DNA of 20,076 bases from Gnetum montanum (taxonomy: Eukaryota > Streptophyta > Gnetopsida > Gnetales > Gnetaceae). Both the position numbers and the translations under genes were made by a program. Positions 1 through 7,748 of this stretch are shown piece after piece (the stretch's first letter is position 1; the number at the start of each line of letters is the position of its first letter). Below the pieces are notes generated by a model. The model ran no database searches. It was given only the letters and a program-made list of their open reading frames with translations, and was not told the DNA's origin. The stretch spans positions 17,173 to 37,248 of the forward strand of contig MNCI01016196.1 in NCBI GenBank assembly GCA_015680685.1, given 5' to 3'.

Positions 1-799
1 CTTTGGGGAGGACCCACTGACATTCCTATTTGGAGCATTATTTAACTTCTTTTCCTTAACATTTTGCAATTAATTTTATTTTTGTTCATTTCCATCTTGA
101 CATCCACTTCACTGATGCCATAGTTGTCCCTTTTCATCTATCTTTCTTACTCCTTTTCTTTCTCTATTCTAATGCTACCGGAGGTTCGTGATTAGTCATG
201 GGGGTACGGGGCCTACTTTTTTCGATTTTTCTCCTAAGCCCCGAATTTTTTTGTTTCTCTTCCTAACCCCTACACCTTCGGTAGTCATCATTTACATCTT
301 CCCAGATCCATATCAGCCATACCACAACCTAGCCAATGCGTTTACACCGAAGCAAGGTATTATTTACTTAATGATTCAATTACCCTTGCTAATATATGAT
401 TGTGTTGTGTGTGCAAATGGCAATCATACAACAATGGAATGCATCTGGAGCAAACACTTGGAATGGAGTAGTGCTGAAGCAGCTATGCAAGGAGCAGAAT
501 TGATAATGCACTTACGAATGGACAACAAAAGGCGTAATCTAGGTGTTGGCAGCAGCAAGACTCTTCTCTCTTCTTCTCTTCTATTCTCTCTACTCTTTTC
601 TCTCAGCTGCCAAATATGGCCTGATGCCATTGTAATAAGGTGTTCACCCTTCTTGTCATGAACACCAATTTTGTCAAGTCTTGTAATAATGAACCGTTCA
701 CATGTCATTCCATTAGTTCCATTCCCCTCAATAATCCCATACCTACTTGATATTATTGTAAAGAACTTGAGGATGAGTTTTCATTTAGTCATGGGGGTA
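1..799 (+). other. 3' noncoding region of element A
   Basis: The stretch aligns along its whole length with 6111-6903 of element B. Both begin with TTTGGGGAGGACCCA and share the blocks CCCCTACACCTT and TTGTGTTGTGTGTGCA and a CT-rich run (565-605 here). It contains a 157-codon open frame (188-661), but element B shows no matching open frame and no protein similarity is evident, so I treat it as noncoding. It sits where some Athila relatives carry an env-like frame; none is visible. Confidence 0.7.
785..799 (+). other. Polypurine tract before LTR of element A
   Basis: TTAGTCATGGGGGTA lies directly before the LTR start TGATGAG. The same G-run abuts the LTR in element B (6888-6903). Position and the G-run fit the plus-strand primer of reverse transcription. 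The purine tract is short and is broken by TCAT and TA. Confidence 0.6.
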
Positions 800-826
800 T
801 GATGAGACGCAATATGCACAGGCCGT

Positions 827-883
827 GATATCGCATCCCCTGCGATATCGCATCGTCCCCTACGATATTGCGTACACGATATC
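827..883 (+). promoter_or_regulatory. GATATC palindrome cluster in U3 of LTR 1
   Basis: GATATC occurs at 827-832, 844-849 and 878-883, with a one-base variant at 864-869, mostly extended to CGATATCG or GCGATATCGC. The cluster lies 20-75 bp upstream of the TATA box. LTR 2 has an equivalent cluster with different spacing. Position suggests transcription-factor sites; that role is inference. Confidence 0.5.
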
Positions 884-900
884 GCGGTCCATCAACAAAT

Positions 901-914
901 CTATAAATAAGAGG
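901..914 (+). promoter_or_regulatory. TATA box of LTR 1
   Basis: CTATAAATAAGAGG is identical in LTR 2 (7014-7027), amid much more divergent sequence, about 100-110 bp from the LTR start. The start of transcription should lie about 30 bp downstream. Confidence 0.7.
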
Positions 915-1076
915 TGACACTCCCCTCATTTCACATGATAGGCGTAAAGTAGCGAAGCTCTGGCAGATTGATCACCCCAAAGATAGAATATTTTTCATGT
1001 GCCCGCAGTAGGAGTCCCCCAAGTGAACGGTTCTTTATTCAAGCTGCTTTGTACCTGAATGCAAGTTGTGTACGGC

Positions 1077-1082
1077 AATAAA
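1077..1082 (+). terminator. Poly(A) signal of LTR 1
   Basis: AATAAA lies about 175 bp after the TATA box. It is conserved at the same place in LTR 2 (7190-7195) and in the diverged LTR at 7976-7981, within the shared context CTTTATT...TACCT...AATAAA. It probably marks the end of R. Confidence 0.55.
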
Positions 1083-1162
1083 GACGAGATGTGTGGATAA
1101 ACCTTGCAGTGCATGGATAGGTTTAATTAATGTTATTTATTGCTTTCCTAGTAACGCGGCAT

Positions 1163-1330
1163 GAGTACGACTTGGTTACGAGCGTTGATGAACCTGTACG
1201 GCTAGCCAAGGAATCGGCTACTCATCGTGATTAGATTCTCTCACCTTTACCTCCTAGAACGTGGGACAAGTACGACTTGATTACGAGTATCTACAGATGT
1301 GTACGGCTAGTCAAGGAATTGACTGCTTGT
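1163..1330 (+). repeat. About 105-bp direct duplication inside LTR 1
   Basis: The blocks TACGACTTGRTTACGAG, GTACGGCTAG and CAAGGAAT recur at an offset of 105 bp (TACGACTTG at 1166 and 1271; GTACGGCTAG at 1196 and 1301). The middle of the unit is less conserved. LTR 2 has no second copy. Confidence 0.7.
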
Positions 1331-1746
1331 CACACTTAGGCTAGCCAAGTGCCTCAGTACGACTGCTTCGAGCACGTGCGTTACGTGTGGTAATCCCAGT
1401 AACTATTAGCATTTGGTAGCCACAGGTGCACAGTTCAGGGTGTGTATGGCAAGTGGGAACGGATGCTGATGCTAGGGCTTAGTACTGTAGTTAGAGTTAG
1501 TTTTAGTTTCTCAACCCTTCACCGTTTAGCATAGGAGATAAACCAGAAAATACCAAAAAAATCATATACCTCGGACTTACTTAACCATACACCGTGACAA
1601 CAACAAGTAAGTCTGGGAAGACAACGATTAATTAACCCCAAGTGTTCCTTGTGGTGTTTAGGCATTTAGTCTGCGGAGTTTGACCGGATCACGTGTGCTA
1701 CGCTCGTTTCGTATGGTTGAGTGTAGCGGTACCTCGCCACTCATCA

Positions 1747-2400
1747 AAAGCTCTTTTGGATTCAAGTTCTGGTATTAACTTAATCTCTCAAGAAATGTAC
1801 AAAGCCTAGAACCTTCCTCTACTAAAAAAGAGTAACATACATTTAGAGTTGGCTAGCTAGTCCATCACTGTTCCATTAGGACTAGTGGAGGACACTGTCA
1901 CCATTATTTGTGGGTGGTCATATCCAGCCGATTTCCTAGTGATTCAAGTCAACAACTATAAGGGGGACTTTCCAATCATAATTAGAAGAGCATGGCTAAG
2001 CACAATTGATGCATGCCTAGGAATATGTGATCTTTCCCTAGAAATATCAAAGGAAAATACATTTGGAAAGATTGAGAAGAAGAAAGTTCCATGTATCGCA
2101 TACAGTGACATAGGGTGTAATTACGCGTAGAAGTCCTGGTTTGTACAACATTTAACATTGCCTGCATGCAACCAGTGTGCACCAATAACGAACATACAAA
2201 GATGCTTGTATGCAATAGCCAAAAGATAGGAAGGCACCCAGTGGCTGACAGCTAACTAAGAGAGCAACTCAACTATATGCATGGAATCAACTAAGAGCTT
2301 GACTTACACCTACATTGATAGCATAGATACATTAGAGAAAATCCATTGCCAACTTCCAAGTCTTGACATCGAAAATATCAACTAGGGAAAGTTGGAAATC
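1747..2400 (+). pseudogene. Pol of element B: aspartic protease and linker, decayed
   Basis: The reading frame starts at 1747 with KALLDSSSGINLIS, matching the active-site region of plant gypsy proteases (usual form ALxDLG/DSG). The catalytic Asp codon is 1759-1761. The flap-side and C-terminal parts follow: VPLGLVEDTV, PADFLVIQV, and FPIIIRRAWLSTIDA, where the family has a Gly-Arg pair (ILGRPFL). Downstream is a linker with several Cys residues, also present in copy C (14584-15220). Stops interrupt the frame at 1807, 1858, 2128, 2227, 2257 and 2389, but there is no frameshift. The N-terminal side of the protease is missing because element A sits there. The protease would cut the Gag-Pol precursor in virus-like particles; this copy cannot do so. 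Confidence 0.85.
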
Positions 2401-3330
2401 CTTGATGAGTTCAAGTAAGAGCCCCTTGAGTTAAAACCATTGCCCACCGATATAGAGTATACATTTCTCAAAAATGGAAAATGGGTAATCATTAACGCTA
2501 AGCTCGCTCCTCAACAAAAGGAAAGACTACTGAAAATGGTAAACAAATGGTTGAAAGCATTTACTTGGTCATATCCTGAATTAACCAGAATAAATCCTAG
2601 GATATGCTAACATAGAATTTACATTGACACCTCCATGAAGCCTTAACGACAACCGCAGAGGCGACTGAACCCAAAGATTAAGCAAGTGGTTAAAGAAGAA
2701 ATTGAACAACTTCTAAAAGTTGGGTTCATCTACCCCATTGCTGATAGTGAATGGGTTAGTCCCTTAGTCGTTGTGCTTAAAAAGGAAGGTAAATGGAGGG
2801 TGTGTATAGACTTTAGGCTACTAAGCATGGCAACATTTAAAGACTACTTCCCATTGCCATTCGTCGACCAAGTCTTAGATACCATTGTAGGACATTGCTA
2901 CTATAGTTTTCTGGATGACTATAGTGGATATAATCAAATTCAAATAGCACCAAAAGACCAAGCCAAGACTATGTTCACAAGTCCTTGGGGGACATTTTCA
3001 TATAAGCAGATGTCGTTTTGCTTGTGCAATGCCCTAGCAACATTTCAACATTTGGTTCTAAGTATCTTTTAGTAGCAAATAGGAAATGGTGTGGAGGTCT
3101 TTATGGACAATTTCTCCACTTATGGAGCAGACTTCGAACAAGAATTAGACTTATTAGAGCAAGTACTGAAACGATGTGTAGAAACCAACTTAAGGCTCAA
3201 CTAGCAAAAAAGCGATTTAATGGTCCAAGAAGGCATTGTATTAGGGCACAAGATTTCATAAACAGGGATAGAAGTAGATCCTGAAAAGATTAAGGTCATC
3301 CAAGGAATCACTCAGTGACCTAAAACTATA
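2401..3330 (+). pseudogene. Pol of element B: reverse transcriptase, decayed
   Basis: This continues the protease frame. A connector (LELKPLPTDIEYTFLKNGKW, from 2431) leads into RQPQRRLNPK (2647-2676), the typical Athila-type RT entry. Recognisable RT blocks are VGFIYPIADSEWVSPL, WRVCIDFR, FPLPFVDQVLDT, the first catalytic Asp in FLDDYSGYNQI (Asp codon 2914-2916), SPWGTFSY and NALATFQ. The YxDD equivalent reads FMDN (3100-3111), so the second Asp of the pair is Asn. Stops fall at 2416, 2608, 2644, 3070, 3073, 3202 (at the conserved Trp of LNW), 3262, 3316 and 3340. The 128-codon stretch 2686-3072 is the longest open piece. The RT would copy element RNA into DNA; this copy is inactive. Confidence 0.93.
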
Positions 3331-3752
3331 AAATACATTTGATCATTTCTTGGACATACTGGGTATTATAGATGCTTCATTGAAAACTTTTCAAGGATTG
3401 CAAAACCTTTAGTAGAACTAACAAAGAAGGACGTACCTTTTGAATGGACCAAGGAATGTGAGCTAGCTTTCCAAACCTTAAAATAGAAGCTTGTAGAAAC
3501 ACCTATTCTACAAGCTCTTAACTGGTCCAAATCATTCCACATAATGACTTATGTATCCAACTTTGCCTTAGGAGCCATACTTACATAGTTAGATGACCAA
3601 AAATGATCCTATTACATCCACTGTGCAAGTTGAAGTATCACTGGTACACAACTCAATTACACCACAATGGAAAAAGAGTTAATGGCTGTAGTGTTTGCAC
3701 TAGAAAAATTTAGGCACTATGTATTGGGCTATAAGATATTTGTACATAGCAG
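3331..3752 (+). pseudogene. Pol of element B: RNase H, 3' part deleted
   Basis: In the same frame as [27 protein letters not shown] and KKDVPFEW lead into RNase H. The usual first-Asp motif (family form DASDFALGA) reads YVSNFALGA here, so catalytic Asp is lost. MEKELMAVVFALEKFRHY keeps the conserved Glu. The domain then stops at VH (about 3748), just before the next Asp (family form HTDH), because about 323 bp present in copy C (roughly 16575-16897) is missing. That loss is not a multiple of three and shifts the frame into integrase. Stops lie at 3340, 3484, 3586, 3604 and 3631. RNase H would degrade the RNA strand during reverse transcription. Confidence 0.88.
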
Positions 3753-4950
3753 TTTCTTCACCAAGCTAAATATTTCATGGAAATCAATGGGCACCTTTAT
3801 AAGGTGTGTTTCGATGGTTTGGTCCAATGGTGTGTTCCCGATGTAGATCAATTGTGAGTTCTCTAAGAGACTCATGAGGGTTCTTGTGGGGGTCATTACG
3901 ATGGGAGATGAACAACCATTAAAATCTTTCTTGTAGAATATTATTGGCCTATATTGTTCTGGGATGCTTATCATTTTATCCAATCTTGTGAGCATTGCCA
4001 ATGTGATGGGGGAATAACTGCTAGAATGGAGGGTCTGTAACAATGGATTCAACCTTTAGAACCCTTTGACATATGGGGAATTGATTTTATGGGGCCTATT
4101 AAACTGATGTCTAATGGAAAAGCATACATTATTATTGCTGTTGACTATTTTACCAAGTGGGCAAAAGTAGCCGCTGTTACAAATTGTACATCATCTACCG
4201 CTGCATGATTTGTTCAACAACAAATCATAAATAGGTTTGGTATGCCTCGTGCACTTATTTCTGACAATGGTACACATTTCACAAGTGTGACTTTTTGAGA
4301 GTTCATGCAATGCTTAGGAGTTGATCATAAACTGACTACACCATATCATCCTCAAGTGCATGGTCAAGCCGAAGTCACCAATAGGGAGCTCACAAAAATA
4401 TTGACACGAACCATTAGCAAGTATAGGGAAGACTGGACCACCAAACTAAATGATGCTCTCTAGGCATACCACTACACATGGAAACTCCCTATAGGCTACT
4501 CTCCCTATAAGTTAGTGTACAGTAAACTTCTGACATTTCCTATTCAAGCAGAGCTTCATACACTATCCATAGCATTAACCTTAACCTTAACCTCAATCTA
4601 GCACAAAAAGAATAGTTAATGAACCTTAACTTGCTAGATGAGAATCAACTAGCCATCCTATCATCCAATGAATAGCACAAGGCCTTTAATAAACAATGTC
4701 ATGACCTAAGGATTAGGAAAGTCAAATACCAACTAGGAGATAAGGTTCTTTATTGGAATCCCACACATGTACCACAAGGAACTAAATTTCAAATGCAGTG
4801 GGAAGGACCTTATATCATTCATGAAAATTTTCCTTCAGGGGCCATGATGATCTACAAACCTGAAAGCCTGAATAAGAAGTTATTGATCAATATCTAGCAA
4901 ACCAAATGCTTCCATGAGCCTAAAATAGCTAGTACTAATACTACCTCTAT
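3753..4950 (+). pseudogene. Pol of element B: integrase, stop-riddled but with all catalytic residues
   Basis: The reading frame is shifted relative to RNase H. The N-terminal zinc domain is seen as THEGSCGGHY and CEHCQC, so the His-His-Cys-Cys set is present. The core has Asp in WGIDFMGP (4083-4085), Asp in ISDNGTHF (4263-4265) and Glu in GQAEVTNREL (4371-4373), giving D-x59-D-x35-E. The GPY/F-type tail is seen as VKYQLGDKVLYWN and WEGPYIIHENFPSGAM (about 4716-4860). A TTAACC repeat at 4575-4592 coincides with a second frameshift. Stops include 3846, 3855, 3897, 4038, 4206, 4296, 4461 and one at about 4896. No chromodomain is seen. Integrase would insert the cDNA; the breaks make this copy nonfunctional. 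Confidence 0.92.
4575..4592 (+). repeat. TTAACC short tandem repeat in integrase
   Basis: Three copies of TTAACC. The reading frame of the integrase tail changes across it, so replication slippage is the likely cause. It is not the plant telomere unit TTTAGGG. Confidence 0.7.
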
Positions 4951-4995
4951 TAGTGGACAACCTTGCTCATTATTTTGGATCTCCTCCTTCCAATT

Positions 4996-5013
4996 CAGTC
5001 ATGGGGGAGATGG
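4996..5013 (+). other. Polypurine-tract-like motif just after pol
   Basis: CAGTCATGGGGGAGATGG shares GTCATGGGGG with the LTR-adjacent polypurine tracts at 785-799 and 6888-6903. It lies about 50 bp after the end of integrase similarity. It may be an extra plus-strand primer site; this is inference. Confidence 0.4.
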
Positions 5014-6310
5014 CCACCAATGCTAACCATTCTAAGCCCTCAGTTCCTTTGCCTTTTTTTTGTTTTACACATTTTTCATCTTCACTTATTTTTGTTTTAT
5101 ACCATTGTTAACATTTTTACTATTTCTTTGTTTGATTTATTCTTATTCATCACATAATAAGTGCTCACGATCGTGGGTTGTATTATAATAAATGTTGATT
5201 GCTAATGTTTGGTTTTTGCCTTTGACTTTCAATGTTGATGCTAAGATATGGTTTCTTTTGATAAAATAGGCAACGAGTCTATGTCACTCGATTATTCATA
5301 CAACTCTATGATCTCCTTGGTTTTGGAAATGTACCATCCCTTTTCTAAGTAAACTTAATTGGTGCCTTAGTACTCTTTGAACCAAGGAAATATTCAAATG
5401 GATGGAAAAGGGTGTGACCTCAAGGGGATTCAAAGCATTTTTGCTAGATATTCTCTTGGGTACTTGAATGTTTTTCATAGGTCTTCCACCATCCTGCTCT
5501 TAACTAAATATTAGGGAGTTGACTAAATCAAATAAGTCTTTGCATGGTGTGGTTCTCACATTCAAAGAAAAAAAAAACTAGTGAGAATTCAAAGCACACC
5601 CCTTAGACATTATAAAGAAACATGGGCTACAAGCATTGGTTATGGCACTGGAAAGACATGTTACCCATGCTTGAAGGTTCCCTCTAACTAAGGCCCTTTC
5701 TCACTTCTTTCTTCTTCTCTTATTGGGATGGTGGTCTCTGTGGATGCATTCTTGTTACTTCGGGAGGATGGGTTAGTCAAGTGTGTTGATACCTAGTCAC
5801 TAGATGTGGATAGTTGAATATGGATTTCTACAAAATTTTATTAAGTCACCTTAATCACATATTACACATGGGATTTTAGACCACCTTAATTTAGGAACTC
5901 CATTCCATTCTCTCCTCTCTTTTTCTATTGCTTTCCATATTCCACCTCATTGCTAGTTTTATGATGAGTCTATCTTGGTTGATGCATTGTTAGTCTTCGG
6001 TAAGACTCTTGTGGGTAAGTTCTTAACCTTTGTTTCCATATGTCATTCCGAGAGCCTACAGACTCTTTCGTTTGTAGGTTTGTCAGGGCATTTAGGGCAT
6101 GAGCCTGCTTTGGGGAGGACCCATTGGCATTCCTTTTTCATGCAATTGTTAAGCTCATTCCCTTCAACATTTCTTGTAATTAACTATTTCTCATTCACCC
6201 CATCAATGACATCTATTTTTGCTTTTATTTTATCAACTTCACTGTTGTTATTTCCTTTATCCTTCTTTTTCTTTAAAGTTTTCCACTCTATTGCTACTGG
6301 ATATTTTCTC

Positions 6311-6323
6311 TTAGTCGTGGGGG
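6311..6323 (+). other. Internal polypurine-tract-like motif of element B
   Basis: TTAGTCGTGGGGG is the counterpart of TTAGTCATGGGGGTA at 192-206 in element A, which matches the LTR-adjacent tract over 15 bases. It lies about 590 bp upstream of the LTR in both elements. Confidence 0.4.
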
Positions 6324-6658
6324 CCTTGTCACAAATTTTTCCATTCCATAATTATCTTACCCCTACACCTTGGGTAGTTATCATTCATAAACCTCTAACC
6401 CAGTATCTACCATACCCACAACCTAGCTAATGTGCTTTATATTGAGGCAAGGTATTAGTTGCATTGGGTTTTATCTACCCTTGCTAATCCGTGAGTGTGT
6501 TGTGTGTGCACATGGCAATTACACGAACAATGGATTGGGATAAGAGGAAGCACTCAGGATGGAATAGAACTGGAGAATTTATGCAAGGAACAAGTTTGGA
6601 CATGTGGCTATGGATGAACAACGGTGTGCATAGTTTTGACATCAGTAGCGACACACCT

Positions 6659-6687
6659 CATTCTCTCTCTTTCTCTCTCTCTCTCTT
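6659..6687 (+). repeat. CT microsatellite
   Basis: A run of CT/TCTC repeats. The same place in element A (565-605) holds a less regular CT-rich run, so the tract is an old family feature that later expanded here. Confidence 0.8.
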
Positions 6688-6887
6688 CAAGTTGTCAAAT
6701 TAGGGTTTGGATGTCATCTATGTACAATGTTCACCACAATGCACATGAACACCAATGCTGTAATAAATTTGTCAATTCATTCCCTGGGTAGTTTGAGTTT
6801 GTCATCCCATGTCATCATCAGTTGTTATTTAGTCAGTAATCCCATACCTTCCTAATATTTTGTAAGGAACTCAAGTACGAGTTTTCA

Positions 6888-6903
6888 TTTTGTCATGGGG
6901 GTA
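6888..6903 (+). other. Polypurine tract before LTR of element B
   Basis: TTTTGTCATGGGGGTA directly precedes TGATGAG, as in element A. Confidence 0.6.
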
Positions 6904-6914
6904 TGATGAGTCGT

Positions 6915-6996
6915 GATATCAGGGTCGTAATATCACATCTACAATATGGGGTCTACGATATCGGATCCTTCCAAGTGATATCAGACATCCGATATC
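6915..6996 (+). promoter_or_regulatory. GATATC palindrome cluster in U3 of LTR 2
   Basis: GATATC occurs at 6915-6920, 6957-6962, 6977-6982 and 6991-6996, plus a decayed copy near 6928. It lies in the same place before the TATA box as in LTR 1, although the intervening sequence differs. Confidence 0.5.
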
Positions 6997-7013
6997 AAGA
7001 CTTATCTCATTTC

Positions 7014-7027
7014 CTATAAATAAGAGG
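7014..7027 (+). promoter_or_regulatory. TATA box of LTR 2
   Basis: CTATAAATAAGAGG, identical to 901-914 in LTR 1. Confidence 0.7.
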
Positions 7028-7189
7028 CTGGCACATTTGGTTTGGCAATGAGTTCTTAGTCCCTTACCCAAACTCTTGTTGTTTCTTCCTCTTAGAGTTA
7101 GAATTATTTTTGAGTGCCCACAGTAGGAGTCATAAAGCTAACTGATCTTTATTTGAGCAATGTGTACCTGAGCATACCTTGTGTCCAGA

Positions 7190-7195
7190 AATAAA
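7190..7195 (+). terminator. Poly(A) signal of LTR 2
   Basis: AATAAA, aligned with 1077-1082 of LTR 1. Confidence 0.5.
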
Positions 7196-7748
7196 GATGA
7201 ACTTGTGATAAACCTTGCAGAGTTTAGAATAGCTTATCTCTCACCCTTAATTACTATTTACAGTTTTTTAATGCTTTCATTAGTTAATTAATGTTGCTTT
7301 TATTGATTTTTTAATTTTCACAAACAAGCACACTCAGTATGACCACTTCAAGCATGTGTGGAACACTTGGTAACCTAATAATGATTAGCGTTTGGTAATC
7401 CCAGTAGTGTTGCACTAGTTCAGGATGTGTACGGAAAGTGGGAATGGATGCTAGTATTAGGACTAGTTAGGACCTAGCTAATTAGTTAATTTAAACTAGT
7501 TATTCAATTAATTCAATTCTTCCCTCTTTAGCACCAGGACATAAAACATAAAAAGCATAAAAATCATATACCTCAATTTTACTTAACCATACAATCGTGT
7601 CATATGAGTAAGCTTGGGAAGACAACGATTGCCTAATTCATCCTTGTTCTGTGAAGGTGCATAAGCACTTAGTCCTTGGAGTTTGACTGAATCACACGTA
7701 ATGCTCGTATTTGTATGGTTGAGTGTAGGGGTACCTCACCACTCATCA

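Larger units (their letters stand above)
1..1746 (+). mobile_element. Element A: right end of the youngest gypsy LTR retrotransposon (3' noncoding region plus 3' LTR)
   Basis: This segment matches 6111-7748 in the same order: 3' noncoding region, polypurine tract, LTR. Its left part lies outside the window. It ends at CTCATCA (1740-1746), and the next base is in-frame protease sequence of another element, so I read it as an insertion into element B. It keeps many CpG dinucleotides that the copy at 6111-7748 has as TpG or CpA, so it looks younger. The alternative is a tandem LTR-internal-LTR array made by recombination, but that does not explain why protease sequence begins exactly at the LTR end. 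The family call is Athila/Tat-like, based on the associated pol sequences. Confidence 0.75.
800..1746 (+). repeat. LTR 1 (3' LTR of element A), 947 bp
   Basis: The ends are a perfect 7-bp inverted pair, TGATGAG (800-806) and CTCATCA (1740-1746), within the usual TG...CA rule. It aligns with LTR 2 (6904-7748). Inside are a GATATC palindrome cluster (827-883), a TATA box (901), a poly(A) signal AATAAA (1077-1082) and a duplication of about 105 bp (1163-1330) absent from LTR 2, which accounts for the length difference. U3 is therefore short, about 130 bp; R probably runs from about 930 to 1100, and U5 is long. Confidence 0.85.
4951..6903 (+). other. 3' noncoding region of element B (about 1.95 kb)
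   Basis: No protein similarity is visible after the integrase tail. The right part (6111-6903) aligns with 1-799 of element A. The left part (4951-6110) has no counterpart in the window; it is AT-rich with T-rich runs (5048-5155). The longest open frames (5975-6430 on +, 5296-5478 on -) lack recognisable motifs and are probably chance. An env-like frame occurs here in some Athila elements; I cannot see one. Confidence 0.6.
1747..7748 (+). mobile_element. Element B: older gypsy (Athila/Tat-like) element, right portion from mid-protease to 3' LTR
   Basis: The order is protease, RT, RNase H, integrase, 3' noncoding region, polypurine tract, LTR. The left end is the junction with element A at 1746/1747. 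The first codons after the junction (Lys-Ala-Leu-Leu-Asp) are in the protease frame, so the 5' LTR and gag are expected on the far side of element A, left of the window. The right LTR ends at 7748; ATCAT (7749-7753) is the expected target-site duplication if it is a clean insertion. All coding parts are broken by stops. Confidence 0.75.
6904..7748 (+). repeat. LTR 2 (3' LTR of element B), 845 bp
   Basis: Begins TGATGAG (6904-6910) and ends CTCATCA (7742-7748), identical to LTR 1. Colinear with LTR 1 but clearly diverged, and without its 105-bp duplication. TATA box at 7014-7027, AATAAA at 7190-7195, GATATC cluster at 6915-6996. CpG sites of LTR 1 are often TpG or CpA here, for example GTACGAC against GTATGAC and CACGTGCG against CATGTGTG, which fits a longer time under methylation. 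Confidence 0.85.

Noticed and set aside
188-661. 157-codon + strand open frame
   Set aside because: It lies in the 3' noncoding region; the aligned part of element B (6300-6700) is not open in the same frame, and no domain or codon signal is seen.
1747-3750. Alternative genetic code with TAG/TAA read as Gln
   Set aside because: CAG and CAA are common in the same frame, TGA also occurs at Trp and Arg sites, and catalytic residues are lost too. Ordinary decay explains it.
4575-4592. TTAACC repeat as a telomere-like tract
   Set aside because: Only three units, inside integrase, and not the plant telomere unit.
4951-6903. Env-like gene after pol
   Set aside because: No open frame of useful length is shared between elements A and B, and no signal peptide or membrane segment pattern is supported.
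1-7748. Tandem array of elements sharing LTRs by unequal recombination
   Set aside because: It would require gag and the leader to be missing exactly from the LTR end to the protease codon at 1747. A nested insertion needs no such coincidence. It is not fully excluded.
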